64,000 bases of DNA, taken from the NCBI GenBank assembly GCA_036504815.1, contig DASXUN010000021.1:558001-622000 (forward strand), given 5' to 3'. Positions 1 through 9,350 of the stretch are shown here, one piece after another (positions within the stretch are counted from its first letter, which is position 1; every line of letters begins with the position of its first letter). The translations under genes were made by a program, and so were the position numbers. Origin of the DNA: Gemmatimonadaceae bacterium (lineage in GTDB: Bacteria; Gemmatimonadota; Gemmatimonadetes; Gemmatimonadales; Gemmatimonadaceae). The notes under the pieces were generated by a model. The model was not told where the DNA came from. It worked only from the letters and a program-made list of their open reading frames with translations, and did not search any database.

Positions 1-38
1 CGAACCGATTTCCATCCCGAATGTACCGGTGAGGCGAC

Positions 39-2642
39 TTGGGACTCTCGACTGAGCGCGGCATCCGCCCGATCGTCCTGACGCTGTTCTTCCTGTCGGG
101 CGCGTGCGGCCTGGTGTACGAAATCGTCTGGATGCGGATGCTCACGCTCGTGTTTGGCGCCACCGCGCTGGCCACGAGCGTCATTCTCGCCGTGTTCTTC
201 GCCGGGCTGGCCCTCGGCAGCTTCCTGTTCGGCAAGGCCGCCGACCGGAGCCGCAACCCGCTGGCGCTCTACGCGGCCCTGGAGGCCGGGGTCGGGCTCT
301 TCGCCGTTCTGATGCCGCTCCTGCTCACCGGTGTCACAGCTGCCTACGTCGCGCTGGCACGCCGCGTCGACCTGAGCTTCTATCCGCTGAGCCTGGTGCG
401 ACTCGTCCTGTCAACGGCGGTGCTCATCGTTCCCGCGACGCTGATGGGCGGGACGCTCCCGGTGATCGTGAAGTGCCTCGCGCGGAGCATGGATCGGCTG
501 GGACTCGACGTCGGCCGGCTCTATGCCCTCAACACGCTGGGCGGCGTCGTCGGCGCGCTCGCGAGCGGATTCTTCCTCATCCTGCTGCTCGGCGTCCGCG
601 AAACCGCGTACCTCGCCGGTGTGGTGAACCTGCTCGTCGCCGGCATTGCCTTCACCCTCAGTCGTGAGATGACTTCGTCATCCGTCACACCGTCGCCGGG
701 CGATGAGCCGTCGGTGACGCGGACGGTTCACGACGTCGCCAGCCAGGGACTCTCACCGTCGCTGGCTCGCCTCCTGCTCTGGTCCATCGGCGTCTCCGGG
801 GCCGCCGCGCTGGCGCTCGAGGTGCTGTGGACGCGGGCGCTGGTCTATTACCTGGACAACTCCACGCACGCGTTCACCACGGTGTTGACGGCGTTCCTGC
901 TGGGCATCGCGCTCGGCAGCGCGGTGGTGGCGCAGTTCGCGGATCGGCGGCTGCGCCCGATCATGGTGTTTGGCGTCGTGGAGCTGCTGATCGGCATCAC
1001 GGCCCTGCTCGCCATTCCCATCCTGGCCGCGTCCACCCCCGTGCTCACGGGCATGGAAGGACAGGCCGTGGACGCCATGCTCTGGTGGAAATGGAGCGGG
1101 CTACGATTCGTTCGCAGCCTGGCGGTCATGCTGGTGCCCACCGTGCTCATGGGCATGACGGTGCCGCTCGTCGTGAAGATCCTCGCCGCGCACCTGTCCC
1201 GCCTCGGCGGATCACTTGGCCGCGTGTACTCCGCCAACACCATTGGTGGAGTCATCGGGTCGGTCGTCGCGGGTTTCGTGCTCATTCCCATGCTCGGCGT
1301 GAGTGGCGGAATCTTCGCCGTCGCGACGGCGAGCACGGCACTGGGTCTCGTGGTGCTGCTGGCCGACCCCGTCGTGCAGGGCCGGCGCCGTGCGCGCGCG
1401 ATGATCGGCGCGGGGGGCGGGCTCGTCTTCGTCGTGCTCTCCCAACTGAGCGCGCACCGCCTGGTCCTGGCTTCGTATCGCGAGCGAGCCGACGGGACCG
1501 GAGTCCTGTTCTATCAGGAGGGGATCGGCTCGACGGTGAAGGTCTTTCGCGACAAGCGAGGCGACAAGGTGCTGAGCATCGACGGCTTCCCGGTCGCCGG
1601 GACGACACCGGGGATGCGCGACGCGCAGGAGACGCTGGGCAATTACCCGATGCTGCTCAGCGCGGTGCCGTCGCCGCGCGTGAACCTGATTGGTTTCGGG
1701 GCCGGCGGCGCGTCGTGGGAGGCGCTGCAGTACGACGTGTCGGCGGTGGACTGCGTGGAACTGGTGCAGGGCGTCATCGACGCGTCGCCCTGGTTTGCCG
1801 AGGTGAATCACGACGTCGTGCAACGACCTGAGTACCGCCTCATCATGAACGACGGGCGGAATTACGCCCTGATGACGGACCAGCGGTACGATGTCATCTC
1901 GGTGGATGCCACGTCGCCCAAGATGGCCGGCAACGGGAGCCTCTACACGCTGGAGTTCTATCAGCTGCTGGAGAGGCGCCTGTCGGAGGATGGCGTGGCC
2001 GTGCAGTGGCTGCCGTTCCACCTGCTGTCGGACGCCGAGATGAAGATGACGGCGCAGACCTTCATGCAGGTCTTCCCGCACACGACGCTATGGCTGTCGC
2101 CGCTCAAGTTCCACGGCCTGCTCGTGGGTTCGCGCAAGCCGCTGCAGATCGATGTGCAGGCCCTGCGGCGCAAGCTGCAGCGGCCGGGGGTCCGGCAGGA
2201 GATGGCCACGGTGGACGCAACGGAGCCGCTCGATTTCCTGTCGGGCTTCGTGATGGGCGAAGCCGACCTGCGGCGGTACGTGGGCAGCGCGAAACTGAAC
2301 ACGGACAACCGTCCGTACCTCGAGTTCACGCCGGCCTGGTCATTCTTCCTCGGCCAGCGATACGGGCTCGGCAATCTGACCGTCTTCCAGGCAATGCGAA
2401 CGAGCGTCGCGCCGCTGCTGACCAACCAGGGAGCCACACCGTCGGCGGCCGCGGCCATGGCCGACAGCGTGGAGCGCCGGTATCAGGCGACGCAGCACAG
2501 CTTCAAGGGCGACATCTACTATGCGCTTGGCATGACGGACAAGGCGTGGGCCGAGTGGCGCTCGGCGAGCGCCATCGATCCGGGCGACAAGAGTACCAGG
2601 CGAGCGATCGAGCGGGCGAGCGGGCCGGCCTGGACGAGATGA
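39..2642 (+). CDS. Fused membrane protein with spermidine-synthase-like domain
   Basis: An 867-residue protein in two parts. Residues about 10-480 are strongly hydrophobic, with many membrane segments arranged as two similar halves like an MFS transporter. Residues about 490-770 resemble the Rossmann fold of polyamine aminopropyltransferases: glycine-rich loop GFGAGG, acidic pair near VDCVELVQG, then DGRNYAL and YDVISVDATSP followed by LYTLEFY. In this family the aspartates bind polyamine and decarboxylated SAM; the substrate of the membrane-fused form is not known. The start is TTG, supported by GGTGAGG a few bases upstream; no better start is visible. The last ~90 residues look like a soluble TPR-like tail. 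A deoxyhypusine-synthase-like gene lies 9 kb away, but no polyamine operon is visible. The domain call is firm; the reaction is uncertain. Confidence 0.85.
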   Translation: MGLSTERGIRPIVLTLFFLSGACGLVYEIVWMRMLTLVFGATALATSVILAVFFAGLALGSFLFGKAADRSRNPLALYAALEAGVGLFAVLMPLLLTGVTAAYVALARRVDLSFYPLSLVRLVLSTAVLIVPATLMGGTLPVIVKCLARSMDRLGLDVGRLYALNTLGGVVGALASGFFLILLLGVRETAYLAGVVNLLVAGIAFTLSREMTSSSVTPSPGDEPSVTRTVHDVASQGLSPSLARLLLWSIGVSGAAALALEVLWTRALVYYLDNSTHAFTTVLTAFLLGIALGSAVVAQFADRRLRPIMVFGVVELLIGITALLAIPILAASTPVLTGMEGQAVDAMLWWKWSGLRFVRSLAVMLVPTVLMGMTVPLVVKILAAHLSRLGGSLGRVYSANTIGGVIGSVVAGFVLIPMLGVSGGIFAVATASTALGLVVLLADPVVQGRRRARAMIGAGGGLVFVVLSQLSAHRLVLASYRERADGTGVLFYQEGIGSTVKVFRDKRGDKVLSIDGFPVAGTTPGMRDAQETLGNYPMLLSAVPSPRVNLIGFGAGGASWEALQYDVSAVDCVELVQGVIDASPWFAEVNHDVVQRPEYRLIMNDGRNYALMTDQRYDVISVDATSPKMAGNGSLYTLEFYQLLERRLSEDGVAVQWLPFHLLSDAEMKMTAQTFMQVFPHTTLWLSPLKFHGLLVGSRKPLQIDVQALRRKLQRPGVRQEMATVDATEPLDFLSGFVMGEADLRRYVGSAKLNTDNRPYLEFTPAWSFFLGQRYGLGNLTVFQAMRTSVAPLLTNQGATPSAAAAMADSVERRYQATQHSFKGDIYYALGMTDKAWAEWRSASAIDPGDKSTRRAIERASGPAWTR

Positions 2643-2679
2643 CAGGAGTTATTCTTCGTCCATCTACCCGGAGCAGACA

Positions 2680-3732
2680 ATGACCATCAAGGCCTACGGC
2701 GCCCACGCCGCCGACAAGCCACTCGAAGCGCTCAACATCGAGCGCCGCATCCCCGGCGCGCACGACGTCCAGATCGACATCGCGTACTGCGGCATCTGCC
2801 ACTCGGACCTCCACACCGTGCGCGCGGAGTGGCCCGGCACCCTCTATCCCTGCGTTCCCGGTCACGAAATCGTGGGGCACGTGAGCGCCGTCGGCGCGAA
2901 GGTGACCCGTTTCAAGGTTGGCGAGACGGTCGGCGTTGGATGCATGGTGGACAGCTGCGGGCACTGCGGCTCCTGCAAGGAGGGACTCGAGCAGTTCTGC
3001 GAGAGCGGCATGGTCGGCACCTACAACGGCCCGACGCCCGACGCGCCCGGGCACACGCTGGGCGGGTACTCGCAGCGCATCGTGGTGAAGGACGATTTCG
3101 TGCTGCGCATCACGCACGCGCCCGAGCAGCTGGCCGCAGTGGCCCCGCTCCTCTGCGCCGGCATCACCACCTTCTCGCCGCTGCGCCACTGGAAGGCCGG
3201 TCCGGGCAGGAAGGTGGGAATCGTTGGCATCGGCGGGCTGGGGCACATGGGCGTGAAGCTCGCGCACGCGATGGGGGCGCACACCGTGGCCTTCACGTCA
3301 AGCGACCGCAAGCGCGACGCCGGCAAGGCGCTGGGAGCTGACGAGGTGGTCGTCTCGACGAACGCCGCCGAACTGGCAACGCACGCCGGGAGCTTCGACC
3401 TCATCATCGACACGGTCTCGGCGAGTCATTCGCTCGACACGTACATCAGCCTGCTCAAGCGCGATGGAACGCTCGTGCTGGTGGGTGGGCCGGCGCGTCC
3501 GCACCCGACGCCAAACTACACGTCCCTCGTGATGAAGCGCCGCGCACTTGCCGGGTCGCTGATCGGCGGCATCGCCGAGACGCAGGAGATGCTCGACTTC
3601 TGCGCGGCGCGCGGGATCGTCTCGGACATCGAACTCATCCCCGCGCAGCAGCTCAACGAGGCCTACGAGCGGATGCTGAAGAGCGACGTGAAGTACCGCT
3701 TCGTGATCGACAGCGCGACGCTCGCGAAGTGA
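2680..3732 (+). CDS. Zinc-dependent NAD(P) alcohol dehydrogenase (cinnamyl-alcohol/YahK-like)
   Basis: A medium-chain dehydrogenase of 350 residues, the usual family length, expected to interconvert alcohols and aldehydes in the cytoplasm. Catalytic zinc ligands are visible in YCGICHSDLH and PGHEIVGH near the N-terminus. The structural zinc loop follows as CGHCGSCKEGLEQFC. The nucleotide-binding motif is GIGGLGHMGVKLA in the middle. This pattern fits the aldehyde-reducing YahK/CAD branch rather than class III alcohol dehydrogenase. It sits 37 bases after the fused membrane protein gene and faces the TonB receptor gene, with a hairpin between them. Physiological substrate unknown. Confidence 0.9.
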   Translation: MTIKAYGAHAADKPLEALNIERRIPGAHDVQIDIAYCGICHSDLHTVRAEWPGTLYPCVPGHEIVGHVSAVGAKVTRFKVGETVGVGCMVDSCGHCGSCKEGLEQFCESGMVGTYNGPTPDAPGHTLGGYSQRIVVKDDFVLRITHAPEQLAAVAPLLCAGITTFSPLRHWKAGPGRKVGIVGIGGLGHMGVKLAHAMGAHTVAFTSSDRKRDAGKALGADEVVVSTNAAELATHAGSFDLIIDTVSASHSLDTYISLLKRDGTLVLVGGPARPHPTPNYTSLVMKRRALAGSLIGGIAETQEMLDFCAARGIVSDIELIPAQQLNEAYERMLKSDVKYRFVIDSATLAK

Positions 3733-3777
3733 CGGAAGGGTCGCGGCGCGCCGTCAGGGTGCGCCGCGGTCGTTCCG
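3733..3777. terminator. Hairpin between convergent genes
   Basis: An 8-bp perfect GC stem (3742-3749 with 3761-3768, 11-base loop), extended by CGGAA/TTCCG further out, lies just after the alcohol dehydrogenase stop and before the end of the convergent TonB receptor gene. There is no clear T-run, and stems of 8 bp occur by chance in DNA this GC-rich. The position is the main support. Confidence 0.35.
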
Positions 3778-3847
3778 CACCGCTTCTGCATCATCAAGAA
3801 CACGCGACTGCGTGGTACGCCTGGCGAGGAAAGGGCGAACGAACCAC

Positions 3848-6310
3848 TCACTTGCCAGGTCCCACCCGCGTCGTGACGCCGAGATAGATGCTTCGGCCAA
3901 GGCCCGGGAGCAGGCCCGGACCCGGGTACTCCGCCGTGCGCTTCGTGAAGTAGTGCAGGTTCGCGAGGTTGTTGACGCCGCCGGTCAGGACAATCCGCGG
4001 CGCAAGCCGCCACCGCAACGAAAGATCAAGCACTGTGTACGCGGGCACGAATCCCGTTGCGCCATCCTCCACCGACGACGCCACCGAGTTGTTCGCGTCG
4101 CCAAACGAATCGCCCGTGTGGCTGGCCTGCACCGTCATCGCCAGCGGACCGCGGGCCCAGCTCACACCAAGCCGCTCGACCACCCGCGGCGCCTGCTCGA
4201 CGCGATTCCCGCGGAACTCGCCGGTGAGATACCTCGCGTCGACGTACGCGAATGAGTTGAACAGGTCAATCGTGCCAAGCGCTGCACGGAATCGCGGCGC
4301 GAGCAAAGTCAGCAGGTCAATCTCGACGTACGATTCGACGCCCTGGTGCCGACTGTTGCCGATGTTCGCGATTTCGAGCGACGCATCGGGACCACTGCCC
4401 ACGGATCGCGTCCCGGCGCGGTCTCGGTACTGCAGGTAGAAGCCCGAGACGTCGAACTTGAACGACGGCCCCGCCGTGCCGCGCCATCCAAGGTCGGCAT
4501 TGTACCCACGCGATGACCGCAGCCCGGGATCGACCGTCGCGATGCTCCCAAATGGCGTCTGCGACGCGTAGAGAATCGGGCGATACGCTTCGCTGACATT
4601 CGCGTACGCCGAAGTGGACGAGCCGATGAGGTACTCTGCCCCCGCGCCCACGAGCGGGTACGCGATGGTACGCGGCGTGAATGTCGAGGCGACCTCCGTG
4701 TAGCCCTCCGCGCTTGATCGGAGGTATTCGAGGCGCACGCCGGGAGTCACCGACAGGCGCGCCGACAGATGCACGAGATCCTCGGCGTACACCGCCGCGT
4801 TCACCGACCGGAACCGCAGGGCGCGTTCCCACGTGCCGCCGTAGAGCCGCATGTCGAAATCGCTGCCCGTCGACGCGGGGCCGCCCTCGAAGCGCCGCAG
4901 GCTGTTGGCGCCGAAGCGCACGCCCATCGCGAGTGTCTGGTGCGGACCAAACGTCGCGTGGTTCACGTGCAGTCGCGACTCGAGCGCAACGTTCGCAAAG
5001 CGCTCACGCTCGGCCTCGCGGGGAACGAACGAGCCGGTTGCCGGGTCGATCGCGTCCGCCGCCGCCGCCCCGCCGTCCTCGTTGCGCCAGACCAGATGCC
5101 GATCGCTCGACTGAACGGAGAGCGTGGTCTCGAGTCCGACGTCCGACGTCGGCTCGTAGCGCAACTTGATCGCGGCGACGTTCCATGGACTGGCGAGCCA
5201 GTTGCGCGCACGGAACGACTGCCTCGGCCCCTCGGCGAACTGTTCATCCGACAGTCCCCCGGGCATGTGAATGCGGTTGCGCGATGCCGTGAGTTCGAGA
5301 TCCATGGACACGCGGTCCGATGCCCGGTACGTCGCGCCGAGGAACCCGGTTGTCTGCCGCACGTCGGAGTTGGGGCGCCAGCCGGCATCGACGCGTCCGT
5401 GCAGGAAGCCATAGTACGCCCAGCGCCGCGTGCCGCCAGCGACCGAGTTGAACGAGTTGAGGAATCCAGCGCCGCCGGCGGTCTGTCCGAACACGAAGGT
5501 CGGCGCCGCGCCCGCGGTGCCGCGCTTCGTCACGTAGTTCACGACGCCGCCGAACTGGGGCCCGTGGGACAGCGACGCCGCCCCCCGAATGACTTCGATG
5601 CGGTCGAGCGCCTCGGCGGGAGGCGTATAGTACGTCTCGGGATAACCGAACAGGTCAGCGGCAATGCTCACGCCATTCTGCCTCGTGTTCACTTCCTGCG
5701 ACTGCGTGGGATTGAGGCCGCGGAAGCCGATGCCGTTCGACGGAAAGCCCGCGCCCTGCGTCTCGGAGAAATGCGCCCCCGGAATGCGCCCGAGGATCTG
5801 GCGTTCCACATCCTGCGCGAGGTTGGCGTGCAGGCTGTCCATCACGATCACCTCGGACTTCTTGCCGGACAGGATCACTCCGTCGTGCACGTAGGGCAGG
5901 TGCCCAATGACGTGCAACGGGCGTGCGGCCGCAATCCGCACCGCCGCGAGGCGCGTCGGGCCTTCGTCGAGTGCGAACACGATGCTCACCGCCGAGTCCG
6001 CCACGACGGTCACCTCACGCTGAAGTGCGGCCCGTCCCGGCACCTGCAGGCGCAGGCTGTAGCGGCTGGCAGGAACATGCGTCAGCGCGAACCGTCCCCC
6101 GCTGTCCGTGGTGGTCTGGTAGTCCGTGCCAGCGAGGGAGACGAGAAGCCCGAATCGCTCCTGGGCGCTGCCCGCGACCACCATTCCGCGAATGAGGCCA
6201 GTTTGAGCAAGGAGATTCGGCGTCCACGGTGCCAGGGCAAGACAGGCAATCGTTCCGGCGAGGCGGAAGAATGTTCGAGCACAGGCCCGTGAAGATGACA
6301 TAAGCTCCAT
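3848..6310 (-). CDS. TonB-dependent receptor, FecA-like, with carboxypeptidase-regulatory N-domain
   Basis: An 820-residue outer-membrane receptor. Order: signal peptide (about 1-36), carboxypeptidase-regulatory-like beta sandwich (about 37-115, with DSGGRFALTHVP), a plug (about 130-260, with DRIEVIRGAASLSHG and GGVVNYVTKRG), then a beta-barrel ending in the aromatic-rich YLGVTTRVGPGK. The plug text resembles ferric-citrate receptors (FecA type), so iron-chelate uptake is likely, energised by TonB-ExbBD. None of those genes is in the window. ATG at 6310 and an in-frame ATG at 6301 are both possible. A Fur-box-like dyad lies about 30 bases upstream, which supports iron repression. Family call is firm; substrate is an inference. 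Confidence 0.9.
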   Translation of the reverse strand: MELMSSSRACARTFFRLAGTIACLALAPWTPNLLAQTGLIRGMVVAGSAQERFGLLVSLAGTDYQTTTDSGGRFALTHVPASRYSLRLQVPGRAALQREVTVVADSAVSIVFALDEGPTRLAAVRIAAARPLHVIGHLPYVHDGVILSGKKSEVIVMDSLHANLAQDVERQILGRIPGAHFSETQGAGFPSNGIGFRGLNPTQSQEVNTRQNGVSIAADLFGYPETYYTPPAEALDRIEVIRGAASLSHGPQFGGVVNYVTKRGTAGAAPTFVFGQTAGGAGFLNSFNSVAGGTRRWAYYGFLHGRVDAGWRPNSDVRQTTGFLGATYRASDRVSMDLELTASRNRIHMPGGLSDEQFAEGPRQSFRARNWLASPWNVAAIKLRYEPTSDVGLETTLSVQSSDRHLVWRNEDGGAAAADAIDPATGSFVPREAERERFANVALESRLHVNHATFGPHQTLAMGVRFGANSLRRFEGGPASTGSDFDMRLYGGTWERALRFRSVNAAVYAEDLVHLSARLSVTPGVRLEYLRSSAEGYTEVASTFTPRTIAYPLVGAGAEYLIGSSTSAYANVSEAYRPILYASQTPFGSIATVDPGLRSSRGYNADLGWRGTAGPSFKFDVSGFYLQYRDRAGTRSVGSGPDASLEIANIGNSRHQGVESYVEIDLLTLLAPRFRAALGTIDLFNSFAYVDARYLTGEFRGNRVEQAPRVVERLGVSWARGPLAMTVQASHTGDSFGDANNSVASSVEDGATGFVPAYTVLDLSLRWRLAPRIVLTGGVNNLANLHYFTKRTAEYPGPGLLPGLGRSIYLGVTTRVGPGK

Positions 6311-6341
6311 TGCTACTTACAGTTAGCGAGATAACCGTACA

Positions 6342-6356
6342 TGAGAATAACTCTCA
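6342..6356 (-). promoter_or_regulatory. Candidate Fur box upstream of the FecA-like receptor
   Basis: TGAGAATAACTCTCA has the 7-1-7 dyad layout of Fur operators (family pattern TGATAATnATTATCA). Its half-sites match each other at 6 of 7 positions, and 11 of 14 informative bases match the family pattern. It lies about 31 bases upstream of the receptor start, where binding would block transcription. A second AT-rich dyad, TTATC-6-GATAA, lies at 6369-6384. The rest of 6357-6536 shows only short dyads (for example GCCACC-TC-GGTGGC at 6470-6483). Confidence 0.5.
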
Positions 6357-6536
6357 GGGGGACGCACGTTATCTAATCCGATAAATACCCTCGGGAAATC
6401 GGGAGTTCCACTTACGTGGAGTTGCGGATGCAGCGTCCAGGAGATGGAACCAAGGAAATCGTGGTCATAGCCACCTCGGTGGCATCCGCCCGATGTGATC
6501 TGCAGTTCCATAGGACTAACGCCGCCCAGACGCCTG

Positions 6537-7622
6537 CTAGTCTTTGGGAACTCCACGGCGGCGGCGAATAGCGGCGAGGTCATCCGGTGAGGACAGCCTG
6601 GCCAGGGCGTCGACGGCCGCGAAACGGACCAGCGGTTCGTCGTCTTCCTGGGCAACTGTGAGCGCCGATACATCGGCCGCAGTACCCGCGTTTGCGAGCA
6701 CCGCACAGGCGTTGCGCTTGAGCCCGGACAGCTTGGCGCGCGACAGGGGGGTGTGCTTGAGTTCCGCCGTGAACTCGGCCGGGGTCATCGCCAGGAACGC
6801 GCGCGCCAATTCCCGGGCGTCGGGCGAAACCAGCCGCTCCAGGGGAGAAAAGGCCGATTCGGTCGCCCCGGCGGAGAACTTACGGTTATACGGACACACC
6901 TCCTGGCACACATCGCACCCAAACAGGTGCTCGCCCACCATCGCCGACTGCTCGGGCGTATGGGGCCCCTTGAGTTCGATGGTCAGGTACGAGATGCACC
7001 GTCGCGCGTCGAGCACACGGGGCTCCGCGAACGCCTGCGTCGGGCACGCATCGAGGCAGCGAGTGCACGTGCCGCAATGATCGGTCGCGAACGGCTGGTC
7101 TGCCGTGAGCGGCACGTCGAGGAGGAGCGCGCCGATGAAAAAGAAGGAGCCGAGTTTGGGGTGGATGAGCAGCGTATTCTTGCCGAACCAGCCCAGTCCG
7201 GCGCGGCGTGCGAGGTCGCGCTCCAGCACGGGGCCGCTGTCCACAAACGACCGGCCCTTCACATCGGGTAGCTCAGTACGCACCCACTCGAGCAGCGCGT
7301 CGAGCTTGTCCCACATCACGCGATGGTAGTCGGCAAACCGCGCGTAGCGGGCAATGGGACCGTCGGGCTGTGTGCCGCCGTAGTTCAGCGCAACGACGAG
7401 CGCACTGATCATGCCATCCACCGGGCGCCGGGCGTCGCGGCGCAACTCGGCGCCACGCTCGAGATATCCCATCTCGCCGTGGTATCCTGCCGCGAGCCAC
7501 GCGTCGAAATGCGCGACCGTGTGGGGCGTCCCCAACCGGGTGATGCCGGCGAGATCAAAGCCCGCCGCGCGGGCCTGCGTCTTGAGGCGGTCTTCGAAGC
7601 CGGCGGGAACCGGCTGGCTCAC
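6537..7622 (-). CDS. queG: Epoxyqueuosine reductase QueG
   Basis: This is the iron-sulfur, cobalamin-dependent enzyme that reduces epoxyqueuosine at tRNA position 34 to queuosine, the last step of the modification. The 361-residue length is typical. Two 4Fe-4S ligand sets are clear: CGTCTRCLDACPTQAF and CDVCQEVCPYNR. An N-terminal B12-binding-like region precedes them, and a short HEAT-like tail covers the last ~60 residues (AVDALARLSSPDDLAAIRRR). The start is GTG at 7622 and overlaps the stop of the upstream small gene by 4 bases (GTGA), so the two are translationally coupled. No other queuosine gene is in the window. Confidence 0.95.
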   Translation of the reverse strand: MSQPVPAGFEDRLKTQARAAGFDLAGITRLGTPHTVAHFDAWLAAGYHGEMGYLERGAELRRDARRPVDGMISALVVALNYGGTQPDGPIARYARFADYHRVMWDKLDALLEWVRTELPDVKGRSFVDSGPVLERDLARRAGLGWFGKNTLLIHPKLGSFFFIGALLLDVPLTADQPFATDHCGTCTRCLDACPTQAFAEPRVLDARRCISYLTIELKGPHTPEQSAMVGEHLFGCDVCQEVCPYNRKFSAGATESAFSPLERLVSPDARELARAFLAMTPAEFTAELKHTPLSRAKLSGLKRNACAVLANAGTAADVSALTVAQEDDEPLVRFAAVDALARLSSPDDLAAIRRRRGVPKD

Positions 7623-7867
7623 GGAAAGCGCCGCGCCCAGCGAGCGTAGCGCAGGATGTCCGCGACCGGCGGAATGGCGTCCTCATTTCCGTAGGCCGTG
7701 TACATCCGCCAGCGCAGGTACTCGCGGTCGGGCCACGGGATGAACGGGAACCGCGCCCACCACCGCCGCCGGCGATAGCGCCACCACAGCACCGTCAAGT
7801 CAGCCGCCACGCGCGGGTTGGCGAGCGCGCGGAGCTTGAGGGCGAGGAGCAGACGGAGCCATGCCAT
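7619..7867 (-). CDS. Small basic tryptophan-rich protein coupled to queG
   Basis: 82 residues, very rich in Arg, Trp and Tyr, with an N-terminal hydrophobic stretch (WLRLLLALKLRALA) and a conserved-looking core FPFIPWPDREYLRWRM-YTAYG. I do not recognise a named family. The text suggests a small conserved membrane-peripheral protein. Its stop overlaps the queG GTG start by 4 bases, so the two form one unit. The direct link to queuosine is only positional. Confidence 0.65.
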   Translation of the reverse strand: MAWLRLLLALKLRALANPRVAADLTVLWWRYRRRRWWARFPFIPWPDREYLRWRMYTAYGNEDAIPPVADILRYARWARRFP

Positions 7868-7889
7868 GAAGGGAAAGATGGTGCGGGCG

Positions 7890-8024
7890 GCTGGGAGATG
7901 GCAGATGGCAGATGGCCGATGGCCGAATCGGTTCCGCCGCGTAGGGAGGCACTTCCTGCCGCTCCGCCGCGCCCGTAACGTCCATCGTTCGCCTCCGCCA
8001 TCTGCCTTCCGCCGTCCGCCATCA
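7890..8024. repeat. Opposed 7-bp repeat arms (GGCAGAT family), intergenic
   Basis: Left arm 7894-7926 carries consecutive 7-base units of the type GGCAGAT/GGCCGAT. Right arm about 7992-8022 carries the reverse-complement type (ATCTGCC, TTCCGCC, GTCCGCC). The arms face each other across about 65 bases and can pair imperfectly. The element fills the gap between the divergent small-protein and acyltransferase genes, so it lies in promoter or leader DNA. Confidence 0.75.
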
Positions 8025-8037
8025 CTACCTCTGACAC

Positions 8038-9345
8038 ATGGCCATCCGCGGCCTGATGCCCTTCATCTCGCGCCTCGCGACGCGCGGCTACTACCGCTTC
8101 TCGGTAGGCGGCGCGCGCGTTCCCGCGGATGGGCCAGTGCTGATCGTCGCGAACCACAACAACAGCCTGATGGACCCGGCCTTCGTGACCGTGGCGGCCG
8201 GTCGTGAGGTGCGCTTTCTCGCCAAGTCGACGCTCTTCACGCATCCGCAGATTGGCTGGCTGGTGAAGCTGGTGGGCTCCATTCCGGTCTATCGTGCCCA
8301 GGACGACCCGAAGCTCCTCGGGCAGAACCGCGACATCTTCGTAGCCGTGCATGCGGCCCTCGCCGACGGCGCGGCGGTCGGCATCTTCCCAGAGGGGACG
8401 AGCCACTCGGGGTCGCGCCTTTCGCCGCTCAAGACCGGTGCCGCACGCATCGCGCTGGGCGCGGCGCGGCGCATCGGTGGCGCGTTTCCGATCATTCCGA
8501 TTGGACTCGTCTTCCGCGATCGCAACAGCGTGCGCAGCGAGGCGCGCGTCGTCGTCGGCGACGCCTTCGACTGGAGCGACCTCGCCGCGCGCAGTGAGGA
8601 GAAGTTCGCGGTGCGCGAACTGACCGCGCGCATTGACGTCGCCATGCGCCGGGTCACGCTGAACCTCGATTCCTGGGAAGACGCGGCCTTGGCGCACGTG
8701 GCCGAGCAGATCTGGGCCGCCGAGCACGCCTCGCCGCGTGATTCCGAGGCGACAGTATCGCGACTCGCCCTCATCGCGAACGTGCTGCAGCGCTTCCGGT
8801 CGCGCGGCGACGCCGAGTGGCTCTCCACCGCGCGCGAACTGCGCGCGCACGCGCGGATGCTGCAGCGCATGGGACTGTCGCCGCAGGCGCTCAAGGAAGA
8901 TGTGAGTGCGCCGTCGGCGCTGCTGTGGACGCTCAAGCGGCTGCCGCTGATCGGGCTGATTCCGCTGGCCTCGCTGGCGCTGCTGCTGTACTGGCCACCG
9001 CTGGCCGGGGCGCGCTGGTTCGCGAAACACAACAAGGAAGGACCGGATTCGCAATCCACCTACCATGTCCTCGCGCTCGCGCTGCTGAGCACCATCTGGA
9101 CGATGCTGCTCTGTGGCGTGGCGGCATGGACCTTCGGCTGGCTGGGCGCGCTGGCCGCGTTGGTGCTGCTGCCGACCACCATGACCGGCGCGGCGGTGGT
9201 GGCCGAGCGCCGCCGGCTACGCTGGCTCACCGTGCGCCGCTTCTTCGTGCGCCACCTGCATCGCCGGCGCCTCCGGCGCATGCGCGAACGGCAAGCGATG
9301 ATCGCGGCGCATCTGAACGAGCTGCTCGAGCTGGGGCTACAGTAG
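8038..9345 (+). CDS. PlsC-type lysophospholipid acyltransferase with C-terminal membrane segments
   Basis: 435 residues. The 1-acyl-glycerol-3-phosphate acyltransferase signature is clear: NHNNSLMDP (the HX4D catalytic box), then FPEGTSHSGS (phosphate binding), with PIIPIGLVF at the third block. This enzyme class adds the second acyl chain in phospholipid synthesis at the inner membrane. After the catalytic half there is a long extension with at least two hydrophobic segments (LPLIGLIPLASLALLLY and LLSTIWTMLLCGVAAW), longer than the ~240-residue minimal PlsC. Such extended forms are annotated broadly as lysophospholipid acyltransferases. Exact acyl acceptor unknown. Confidence 0.88.
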   Translation: MAIRGLMPFISRLATRGYYRFSVGGARVPADGPVLIVANHNNSLMDPAFVTVAAGREVRFLAKSTLFTHPQIGWLVKLVGSIPVYRAQDDPKLLGQNRDIFVAVHAALADGAAVGIFPEGTSHSGSRLSPLKTGAARIALGAARRIGGAFPIIPIGLVFRDRNSVRSEARVVVGDAFDWSDLAARSEEKFAVRELTARIDVAMRRVTLNLDSWEDAALAHVAEQIWAAEHASPRDSEATVSRLALIANVLQRFRSRGDAEWLSTARELRAHARMLQRMGLSPQALKEDVSAPSALLWTLKRLPLIGLIPLASLALLLYWPPLAGARWFAKHNKEGPDSQSTYHVLALALLSTIWTMLLCGVAAWTFGWLGALAALVLLPTTMTGAAVVAERRRLRWLTVRRFFVRHLHRRRLRRMRERQAMIAAHLNELLELGLQ

Positions 9346-9350
9346 AGGCA

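Noticed and set aside
4769..6292. 507-residue plus-strand frame
   Set aside because: Antisense to the TonB receptor, which has full domain order and a signal peptide.
6470..6483. Dyad GCCACC-TC-GGTGGC as queG terminator
   Set aside because: A 2-base loop is too tight for a good hairpin and no T-run follows.
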